A stretch of DNA of 64,000 nucleotides from Limnohabitans sp. 103DPR2 (lineage in GTDB: Bacteria > Pseudomonadota > Gammaproteobacteria > Burkholderiales > Burkholderiaceae_C). Below are positions 55,493 to 62,598 of the stretch, piece by piece. The stretch covers positions 2,884,796 to 2,948,795 of the forward strand of contig NZ_CP011834.1 in the NCBI RefSeq assembly GCF_001412575.1, given 5' to 3'. Position 1 is the stretch's first letter, and every line of letters begins with the position of its first letter. The translations under genes were made by a program, and so were the position numbers. The notes beneath the pieces were generated by a model. The model saw only the letters and a list, made by a program, of their open reading frames with translations, did not search any database and had not been told where the DNA came from.

Positions 55493-55892
55493 TACATGGG
55501 TCTACAGCTGATCTCTCTGCCAATCAAAATGTCCAAGCCATTTAGGATTTCCATTCTGACCAATGATCTGGCCAGGACTGATTTGGAGCTTTCTCATTTA
55601 CGAGAGCAAGGCTACATCGTCGAGACGTATCAGGCCGTCGGCAATCTGCAGTTGGCACAGCCATTCCCTGACCTGTTCATCATCGACACCACCAGCCTTG
55701 ATCAATTTAACTTGGTGACTCAAATACGTCACTTGTCGCCACATGTGGGTGTGCTGGTAACGATACCGCTTACGAATCAAGAAGGACGAGTTCAAGCATT
55801 CTTAGCAGGAGCAGATAACTACCTCGTCAGACCCTATGAGGTTGAAGAGCTGCTGGCCATTGTGGGGAGCTTGAAGAGAAGGCTTGGTTGGA
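55287..55892 (+). repeat. Inner inverted repeat, left arm
   Basis: About 606 bases covering the DUF6447-like and receiver-like genes are the near-exact reverse complement of 56309-56914. I counted about four substitutions and no gaps. Homology fades in the last codons of the receiver-like gene. Confidence 0.92.
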
Positions 55893-55900
55893 TTAAATAA
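55496..55900 (+). CDS. Receiver-like (response regulator) protein, copy 1
   Basis: This is a stand-alone receiver-like domain of up to 134 residues. Counting from the inner MSKPFR start (55529), the phospho-acceptor candidate is Asp53 in LFIIDTTS and the Thr is in LVTIP, but the usual switch Lys is Arg101 (NYLVRPYEVEEL) and the N-terminal acidic pair is reduced to ND. It may be a pseudo-receiver acting without phosphorylation. No DNA-binding domain is present. A near-identical inverted copy is at 56301-56705. Confidence 0.7.
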   Translation: MGLQLISLPIKMSKPFRISILTNDLARTDLELSHLREQGYIVETYQAVGNLQLAQPFPDLFIIDTTSLDQFNLVTQIRHLSPHVGVLVTIPLTNQEGRVQAFLAGADNYLVRPYEVEELLAIVGSLKRRLGWIK

Positions 55901-56300
55901 ATGTGTACTGAGAATTGATTTTTCCGGTCATCAGGACATGCATGCGAGAAATTGCGAGCTGTTGCGAAACCAAACGAGTCTGTCTTTCTAAAATGGCTTT
56001 TGGCAATTGCCATCTTTCCAATGTTCTTTTTGATTTACTTTGACAACAGCTCTTTTCCAAAGTTATGAATTTGAAGCCCTTGAATTAGTTGAGCTAGATA
56101 TGTTTTGGAATTTGCATTCTCTAAATGCAAATATAAATTCTCTCGGACTTGATATTTGAGTCGATTGGTTTATTTGTTCCAAGTTGTATATTTTTCAGCT
56201 ATCTTGGTTCTTTGATGGTTTGTGCGGCTTTGACTTTTGAATATATTGAGAAACCATTGCTAGGGGAATTAATGCATTTCAAATGCCGTAAAAACTTAAT
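55901..56300. other. AT-rich centre of the mirror-image cassette, no gene seen
   Basis: This 400-base stretch separates the two convergent receiver-like genes. It is clearly AT-richer than its surroundings, has stops in all frames, and shows only a short palindrome (TTTGGCAATTGCCA near 56000). I see no gene, RNA or mobile-element end in it. Confidence 0.6.
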
Positions 56301-56705
56301 CTAATTAACCCAACCAAGCCTTCTCTTCAAGCTCCCCACAATGGCCAGCAGCTCTTCAACCTCATAGGGTCTGACGAGGTAGTTATCTGCTCCTGCTAAG
56401 AATGCTTGAACTCGTCCTTCTTGATTCGTAAGCGGTATCGTTACCAGCACACCCACATGTGGCGACAAGTGGCGTATTTGAGTCACCAAGTTAAATTGAT
56501 CAAGGCTGGTGGTGTCGATGATGAACAGGTCAGGCAATGGCTGTGCCAACTGCAGATTGCCGACGGCCTGATACGTCTCGACGATGTAGCCTTGCTCTCG
56601 TAAATGAGAAAGCTCCAAATCAGTCCTGGCCAGATCATTGGTCAGAATGGAAATCCTAAATGGCTTGGACATTTTGATTGGCAGAGAGATCAGCTGTAGA
56701 CCCAT
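56301..56705 (-). CDS. Receiver-like (response regulator) protein, copy 2
   Basis: This is the inverted twin of the gene at 55496-55900, differing at only a few residues (Leu for Phe before PDLFII, and the last residues WVN instead of WIK). The same features hold: Asp in LFIIDTTS, Arg in place of the switch Lys. As with copy 1 the true start may be the inner MSKPFR ATG. It lies downstream of surface gene C on the minus strand. Confidence 0.7.
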   Translation of the reverse strand: MGLQLISLPIKMSKPFRISILTNDLARTDLELSHLREQGYIVETYQAVGNLQLAQPLPDLFIIDTTSLDQFNLVTQIRHLSPHVGVLVTIPLTNQEGRVQAFLAGADNYLVRPYEVEELLAIVGSLKRRLGWVN

Positions 56706-56914
56706 GTATCAAGAGAACTTGATGGTGTCTCCAACGGGAAGAGCACTTTTGAGAGCGTTGGCGTAGGAGATTCGGGCTGTTTGAGCGATGGCCAGTTGGG
56801 CTTGTAGGCGGTTGATCTCTTGCTCAGTGATGAAGAGCATTTGAAGCTGTTGCTTGGCTTCTGTACTCAGGGAGTCAGAGTCGTAGTCTTTGTTGTCGAT
56901 TTTGATGATGGGCA
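56309..56914 (-). repeat. Inner inverted repeat, right arm
   Basis: This is the partner of 55287-55892. It holds the minus-strand copies of the two small genes with about four substitutions. Confidence 0.92.
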
Positions 56915-56915
56915 T
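56709..56915 (-). CDS. DUF6447-like small protein, copy 2
   Basis: This is the 68-residue twin of the protein at 55286-55492, with Phe for Ser near residue 48 as the only change I see. Its upstream region differs from copy 1: here it directly follows the terminator of surface gene C, so expression probably depends on read-through or a promoter I cannot place. The frame extends upstream into the terminator, which I reject. Confidence 0.75.
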   Translation of the reverse strand: MPIIKIDNKDYDSDSLSTEAKQQLQMLFITEQEINRLQAQLAIAQTARISYANALKSALPVGDTIKFS

Positions 56916-56930
56916 GTTGAGTCTTTCAAG

Positions 56931-56963
56931 AAAAAACCCCACCCCCTTGTGAGGGATGGGGTT
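56931..56963 (-). terminator. Rho-independent terminator of surface gene C
   Basis: On the minus strand AACCCCATCCCTC pairs with GAGGG-type bases GGGGGTGGGGTT around a short loop, followed by TTTTTT. It nearly matches the terminator of surface gene A (49632-49665), not that of gene B. Confidence 0.85.
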
Positions 56964-56981
56964 GGTAGGTTTAGACCTAGA

Positions 56982-57001
56982 TTTCCAACCGAGGTTGGAA
57001 A
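56982..57001 (-). terminator. Perfect 9-bp stem-loop after surface gene C
   Basis: TTTCCAACC and GGTTGGAAA pair around a two-base loop between the stop codon and the terminator. It parallels the stem-loop after gene A and may protect the message end. Confidence 0.55.
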
Positions 57002-57015
57002 CGTGCTTTTCTCAA

Positions 57016-60000
57016 TTAAACAATAGTGAAATTGCTTGCTGACAGTGTTGTCAAATCAGTCAAACCTGTCAATGTAGCAAGTTGGACAGTGTTTGCTCCA
57101 GAGCCATCAGTCTGCGCGGCTGCATCGAACCAGATTTGAGCAGCACCAGAGCTTGATGTTTTAAAGATAACAATAACACCACCAGATAATGTAGCTGCTG
57201 CATATGTGTCTAAAGCTGTATCAATTGCTGCCGCACTAGTCCAAGTGGATTGTGCATCAGTTACAACAATAACGTTTTGAGCAGCACCGACAGTCAATCC
57301 TGCCAGTGTATTTTCGGCATAACCCAATGTAGCAGTACCATTTAATGACAAATTCGTATTATCAAAAAGACGGATTACATCATCTGCAACTGTGAAGCCT
57401 GAAATTGTGTCTGAACCTTCGCTGGATGCGTTGTAAACAATCGTATCAGCACCAGCACCTGCACTGATAAAGTCAGCGCCAGCGCCGCCAGTAATGACGT
57501 TATTACCAGAGTCTCCAACGATATAGTCATTTCCAGACGAACCAGTCACATTCTCAATGCCAGCAATAGTTTTCACTACTGTTGAATTGGAAGATGCATC
57601 AGATGCGAAGTTATAAGCAGCAGTACCTGCAGCAACTGAGTTCAGTGTCTGTGCAATATATTTCGAAGTTGCGGACAATACAGTGGTATCAAGAATTGCA
57701 GTAGTGCCAAGGTTAATGACGTAGCCGGCTGCTTGTGCTGAACCAGTCTCTGTAGGCAAAGTACTAGAGAAGTCAAGCGTATCACTGCCACCAGCGCCGT
57801 CATATGAATCAGCACCTGCAGATGTAGTAATTGTGTCATCTCCTGCAGTACCAGTCACAACGTCTTTCTTCGCACCAGTTTCAAAACGAACTGAAACTGT
57901 TGAAGCAGAATCGATTGTGATCAGTGAACCGTCGATAGTAGAACCGGTTGTTCCGTTAGCAACGATTGCCAAAGTATCTGAACTTGAGTCACCAACCAAT
58001 GTCAACGCACCGTTTGTCGCCAAGACAGATGCCTTGATTGAAAGCTTAGCGTCCAGAGCAGACAAATCCAAAACTTCGATACCAGTCAAAGCAAAGTTCG
58101 ATTTTGCTGAAAGATCAAGGGCTGTGCTTGCTGAGCTATCAAAGTAAACAGTATCAGTACCTGTACCACCAGCGATGACTGCATCAGTAGCAACAGTAGA
58201 GACTGTTCCATCTTTAGCTGTACCTACATAAACCTTATCGTCACCAGTACCAGCTGAAATCACAATGGCTGCATTATCTGACAACCAAACTCTATCATTA
58301 CCATCGCCTGTTGAAATTTGAGCAGATGCAGATGTATCTAAAATATCGACCATATCAGCGCCGGCATTAGTTGTTACATTGTGAACCGCTGCACCGTTAA
58401 GAACAACAGTATCAATGCCAGAACCAGTTGTGATCTTTGTTACGTCAGTTGTAGAAGTCAAAGAAATCTTACCTGTTGAAGCTGATGCGTTAACAGATGC
58501 AGCAGTAACAGTACCCAAAGCCACATCTTTGCTACCTGTAACAACAATATCTGTGTAAGCAGTGGCTGTTGTTGCTGTTGAAATTGACAGTTTGCCAACA
58601 GAAGCGATCAGGTTAACTGTACCTATATCAGCAGCAGCAAAGTTCGTCAGATCCAATGTGCCAGTAGTCAAATCAGGCAATGTAGTGTTAGTGCCATTGT
58701 CATCACCAGTTTGAATTGTGACGGAGTCACCAGCAGCGCCAGATGCCACAACAATAGAAGTAGTTTGATCAGCAGCCAAAGTCAGGACTGCACCATTAGC
58801 TACAGTAACCGCATCAGAGACAAAGTCAGCCTCAATTGAGATTTCTTTTGCGGCTACTTTAGACAGGTCTAAAGTTGAGCCAGATGCGGCTGCACTGATA
58901 GAGAGCTTATTCACTCCAGTGATCGTAGTTGCATCTAAGATTGTTCCAGTTGACTTAACATTAACTGGGTTTGTACCCGTTGCATTCAATGCAGTGAATG
59001 GATTATTGGTTGCATTAACGGTGTAAGTCGTTGTACCAGTATTGCTAGACAAGTTAAGCGTGTTTACTGGAGTTGAAGTTTTGGAAACATCAACTGTCAC
59101 AGAACCAGCTGCCGCAATTGTTGCAGACTCTGCAGTTGAGCCGCTAGTGCCGTCAAGGTTGACCGTTAATGTGTTCGTTGTGGAGCCGCTACCCAAATTC
59201 AAGGTTGTACCTTTGGAGCTAACCTGTTTAAGCGTAACAGTTGCCGATGTGGCGTGAGCTGAGGTAGCGTTAACTGTCGCACCCCATGTAGCGTCGTCAA
59301 TAGTCACTGTTGTTGCTGCAGCTGCATTAACAACGATTGGGGCAGCAGTTGCATTAGCCGCAGTCAGTGCCGCAGCTTCGTTATTGATAACAACAGAGCC
59401 AGTTGCAGCTGCGTTTACGGTGATTGGGCCAGCAAACTCTTTTGTAGCGCCAGCTGACGCAACCAAAACGTTACCTGTTGTTGCATCAGCGTTAACCACA
59501 ACAGCTTTTTTGTTTTGTGCAGAGCCTGCGGCATTATATGAAGTGACTGTTACGGTTCCCAATGAGCCACCAGCATTAAGAGTGGCCGCGCCTGTGACCG
59601 CGATATCGCCAGATGCTGCATCCGCATTCACTGTAACACCAGCTTTTGTGGCTTGCAAAACTGTGAAGTCTGTAGTTCCAGAACCAGCGGTAACAACGGC
59701 AACTTTGGTGGCATCAACACCAGAAACAATACCGACTTTGTTGCCAACAATTGGAGTTCCGTTAACGTCAATATCTGTACGTGTGACTGTCAAATTCTTA
59801 ACGCCACCAAAGCTAGTTGCATCAACACCAGAGCCAGCAGTGGGAGCAGATGCAGAAGCAATGTTAAACACTACATTTTCAACATTACGGACAACAAAAG
59901 CAGAAACATCGGCTGCTGAGCTAGAGAAGGTCAGTGTATCGTTATCTGTTGTCTGACCATCAACGATCATGTCAGATGTTGAGAAAGTTGATGTTTTGCC

Positions 60001-61173
60001 TGTGAACGTATCATTGCCTGCTGTTCCGATCAAAATGTCTGCAGCAATAGAGTCTGTCAATGCAAATGAACCACCAGCTGGGTTCTGCAAAGCAGTAATT
60101 GTGTCGTTAGCAGCCTTCAAATCAGCAGCAGCTTTAGCAGCAGCAGCGTCTGTCACAACCTTAGTTGCAGCAGCAGCATCGGCAGCAGCCTTCTCTGCAG
60201 CAGCTTTAGCAGCGTCATAAGCAGCTTGCTCAGAAGCGTATGAAGTGTTGTCAACAGCGGCCAAGTCAGCAGCAGCTTTGTCTTGTGCGGCTTTCAATGC
60301 TGTAGCAGCGTCTGCAGCGGCCTTGTCAGCAGCGGCTTTAGCGGCTGTGGCATCAGCAGCGGCTTTATCTTGTGCAGCTTTCAATGTAGCAGCAGCATCA
60401 GCAGCGGCTTTAGTAGCTGCGTCAGCAGCTGTCTTAGCAGCTGCAGCGGCAGCAGTGTTTGCCGCTGTCAGATCAGCAGCAGCTTTGTCTTGTGCGGCCT
60501 TCAATGCTGTAGCAGCGTCAGCGGCAGCTTTGTCAGCAGCGGCTTTAGCGGCTGTGGCATCAGCAGTGGCCTTGTCGTTTGCAGCCTTCAGAGCGGCAGC
60601 AGCGTCAGAGGCGGCCTTATCGGCAGCGGCTTTAGCAGTAGCTTCAGCAGCAGCCTTAGCATCAGCAGCAGCTTTTGCAACAGCAGCAGCGGCAGCAGCG
60701 TCGTCAGCAGCCTTCTGAGCGGCAACGGCGTTGTTGATGGCAACAACGTCTGTGTCCACACCAGTCACAGCAGCGACCAGCTTGGTGATGTCACGCTCTG
60801 TAGCGTTTGCGGCTGTGAATACAGCGGCTTGGTTAACTTTGGCTGCAAAGGTAGCGGCGATGGTTGCGTAGGCGCTTGTTGTGCCTTCTTGAGCCTTCAA
60901 GAAGTCAACGGCGTCAGAGGCAGCGCCTGCACGGCCTTTGGTTGTCACCAAAGCAGCAACAGCAGCCTTAGCCTGTGCGTACACGGGGCTAGTAGACAAC
61001 ACGCCCAAGTTGCCGAGCAGGTGCTCAACGAACAAGGCGTCTGTGGAGATGTCTTTCTCCAAGATGGGACCAACAGCATTGGCAAAGCCAGAAGCGTTAG
61101 CGGTCATTTCGGCGGCATAGCCACCAGCAGCTGCGTTAAACAGTGCTACGGAGAGTGCATTTACGGTTGCCAT
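57016..61173 (-). CDS. Giant S-layer/RTX-like surface protein C
   Basis: This 1385-residue protein is identical to protein B for residues 1-275 and then diverges. The alanine-rich coiled coil continues as a mosaic, still sharing VDNTSYASEQAAYDAA and VVTDAAAAKAAADL, after which the beta-repeat body is different. RTX turns appear near the C-terminus (VTGSSGNDYIVGDSGNNVITGGAGADFI). It has no cysteine and no signal peptide; the end (TLSASNFTIV) is a plausible type I signal. Leader and ribosome site are those of gene B. It probably alternates or coexists with B on the cell surface. Confidence 0.8.
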   Translation of the reverse strand: MATVNALSVALFNAAAGGYAAEMTANASGFANAVGPILEKDISTDALFVEHLLGNLGVLSTSPVYAQAKAAVAALVTTKGRAGAASDAVDFLKAQEGTTSAYATIAATFAAKVNQAAVFTAANATERDITKLVAAVTGVDTDVVAINNAVAAQKAADDAAAAAAVAKAAADAKAAAEATAKAAADKAASDAAAALKAANDKATADATAAKAAADKAAADAATALKAAQDKAAADLTAANTAAAAAAKTAADAATKAAADAAATLKAAQDKAAADATAAKAAADKAAADAATALKAAQDKAAADLAAVDNTSYASEQAAYDAAKAAAEKAAADAAAATKVVTDAAAAKAAADLKAANDTITALQNPAGGSFALTDSIAADILIGTAGNDTFTGKTSTFSTSDMIVDGQTTDNDTLTFSSSAADVSAFVVRNVENVVFNIASASAPTAGSGVDATSFGGVKNLTVTRTDIDVNGTPIVGNKVGIVSGVDATKVAVVTAGSGTTDFTVLQATKAGVTVNADAASGDIAVTGAATLNAGGSLGTVTVTSYNAAGSAQNKKAVVVNADATTGNVLVASAGATKEFAGPITVNAAATGSVVINNEAAALTAANATAAPIVVNAAAATTVTIDDATWGATVNATSAHATSATVTLKQVSSKGTTLNLGSGSTTNTLTVNLDGTSGSTAESATIAAAGSVTVDVSKTSTPVNTLNLSSNTGTTTYTVNATNNPFTALNATGTNPVNVKSTGTILDATTITGVNKLSISAAASGSTLDLSKVAAKEISIEADFVSDAVTVANGAVLTLAADQTTSIVVASGAAGDSVTIQTGDDNGTNTTLPDLTTGTLDLTNFAAADIGTVNLIASVGKLSISTATTATAYTDIVVTGSKDVALGTVTAASVNASASTGKISLTSTTDVTKITTGSGIDTVVLNGAAVHNVTTNAGADMVDILDTSASAQISTGDGNDRVWLSDNAAIVISAGTGDDKVYVGTAKDGTVSTVATDAVIAGGTGTDTVYFDSSASTALDLSAKSNFALTGIEVLDLSALDAKLSIKASVLATNGALTLVGDSSSDTLAIVANGTTGSTIDGSLITIDSASTVSVRFETGAKKDVVTGTAGDDTITTSAGADSYDGAGGSDTLDFSSTLPTETGSAQAAGYVINLGTTAILDTTVLSATSKYIAQTLNSVAAGTAAYNFASDASSNSTVVKTIAGIENVTGSSGNDYIVGDSGNNVITGGAGADFISAGAGADTIVYNASSEGSDTISGFTVADDVIRLFDNTNLSLNGTATLGYAENTLAGLTVGAAQNVIVVTDAQSTWTSAAAIDTALDTYAAATLSGGVIVIFKTSSSGAAQIWFDAAAQTDGSGANTVQLATLTGLTDLTTLSASNFTIV

Positions 61174-61345
61174 TTAATTTCCTTTTTTAGGGATTGGTAA
61201 AAACTAGATTTCTTTGCAAAGAAACCGAGTGCGAGCGATCAAGCAAAAAGCCCACACTCGACAGAGCGCACTGTTGCCAATGCGCTCTGCGGAATGCGGG
61301 CTTCTTGTGTACTTTTGTAGCTAACGACCAAACTGGTAGTAAGCA
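60362..61345 (-). repeat. 984-bp inverted repeat, right arm
   Basis: This is the exact reverse complement of 50976-51959, covering the leader and 5' third of surface gene C. Together with the left arm it could pair or recombine to invert the ~8.4 kb between them. Confidence 0.97.
61226..61301 (-). promoter_or_regulatory. Attenuator-like leader of surface gene C
   Basis: This is identical to the leader of gene B by virtue of the inverted repeat: the terminator-like hairpin lies at 61250-61301 with its T-run at 61245-61249, and the alternative stem uses 61253-61260 and 61226-61233. The sequence further upstream (from 61346) is unrelated to that of gene B. Confidence 0.65.
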
Positions 61346-61445
61346 TCCTTCCCAAAGGAAAAAAATGACCTTAAAACGACAAAACTACTTGCCTAAATTG
61401 ATTACTTTTAATTTAATAAAATAAATTTTTGTGAATTGAAAAGAC

Positions 61446-62471
61446 ATGGAATCAGTACTTGACGTTCGCAATAACATGCTGCTTAGCCTAGAGGGTGGGC
61501 AATACCATGTACGCGAAAAAATAAAGCAGAGTGGCACTTTGCCCTACTCAGATTTCCTTAGCATTGGCTTGGCGCTTAAGGCGTGTTTTAACAACCCTGC
61601 GCTTCACGACCAGTTAATTGCGCGACTCAAACCGCATGCAGGCATCATCATTGGCGTACTACCGCCAGGCATCCAATCGCAAGGCTTGCTGCCCACACCA
61701 GAAGAACTGGCCGACCCCAACTTCAAACCGCTTCAACTTCAAGACATCAGCGATGAACAGTTAAAGCAATGGATCATTGACGACGGCAGCTTGGTCTATG
61801 GTGAGCTCACCAGCGAGGAGTTGCACAATTACTTTTCTGAGGTGTGCCCCCTCTTGCAGCCTGGCGGTCACTTTGTAGATTTGGGCAGCGGCCTGGGCAA
61901 GGTGGTGATGACGGCGGGTCTCAATTTTCCATTTGACACATGCAAGGGCATGGAGATCGTGCCCTATCGCCATCGCATGGCGTTTGAGCGCTTTGTCAAT
62001 TTGCTCAAGTTGGCGCAAGCGTCGTTCAACCAATTGCAAACCCCCACCCAAGCCGAAGACAAGCTGCAACTGCCTTGGACCTCAGACCTTCAGGTGCAGC
62101 ATTTGCTCCACTTGCCCAAGCGGGTGAGCTTTCAGCTAGGGGACATGTTCACTTGCGATGTTAGCCAAGCCAGCTTGGTGTTCATTTACAGCACGTGCTT
62201 TGGCTCGTTCATTCACAAGTTGGCACACAAGTTGGCCAACGAGGCACCCGAAGGTTGTTTGATCACCACCACCACATACGCCATGAGCCACCCAGGCTTG
62301 GCTTTGATCAAACACTTTCCTGCCAAGACCGTAGCCTGGACGGATGTGTTTGTGTACAAACGCGTCGGCGCAGGGCCTTGGCCAGAGATGCCAAGCGCGG
62401 CTGCCTACTCGCCCAATTTGGACGAATGGGAGGCTAAGGCGCGGGCTTTGTTACAAGAAGCGAATGCTTAG
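61446..62471 (+). CDS. DOT1-like SAM-dependent methyltransferase
   Basis: The core of this 341-residue protein matches the DOT1 lysine-methyltransferase fold: LVYGELTSEELHNYF, then the SAM motif FVDLGSGLGKVVMTAGL near residue 145, GMEIV, QLGDMF, VFIYSTCF, and a C-terminal AWTDVFVYKR strand. Residues 1-105 form an extra N-terminal domain I do not recognise. Eukaryotic DOT1 methylates histone H3; bacterial members have unknown targets. The gene sits beside surface gene C, whose N-terminus is a lysine-rich helix, so modification of a surface protein is possible but unproven. Confidence 0.7.
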   Translation: MESVLDVRNNMLLSLEGGQYHVREKIKQSGTLPYSDFLSIGLALKACFNNPALHDQLIARLKPHAGIIIGVLPPGIQSQGLLPTPEELADPNFKPLQLQDISDEQLKQWIIDDGSLVYGELTSEELHNYFSEVCPLLQPGGHFVDLGSGLGKVVMTAGLNFPFDTCKGMEIVPYRHRMAFERFVNLLKLAQASFNQLQTPTQAEDKLQLPWTSDLQVQHLLHLPKRVSFQLGDMFTCDVSQASLVFIYSTCFGSFIHKLAHKLANEAPEGCLITTTTYAMSHPGLALIKHFPAKTVAWTDVFVYKRVGAGPWPEMPSAAAYSPNLDEWEAKARALLQEANA

Positions 62472-62598
62472 AAGGTGAAGTTGGTGCTTGCAAAACCACT
62501 GACGGCTACAACATTGGTGAGGCTCACCAAAATATCTCTGGGTTCAACGTGGTCAGACAGTGGCATTTGGCAGTTAAAACCCCATGCCACATCGGCAC
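62472..62598. other. Short gap between convergent genes, nothing recognised
   Basis: This 127-base gap between the methyltransferase stop and the RTX gene stop shows no clear terminator or open frame. Confidence 0.5.

Noticed and set aside
60283..61200. A 305-codon plus-strand frame opposite the 5' part of surface gene C
   Set aside because: Mirror copy of the same antisense shadow; low-complexity Ser/Cys composition does not resemble a real protein.
50976..61345. A composite transposon flanked by inverted insertion sequences
   Set aside because: The inverted arms are gene 5' ends and leaders, not insertion sequences; no transposase or target duplication is seen at the edges.
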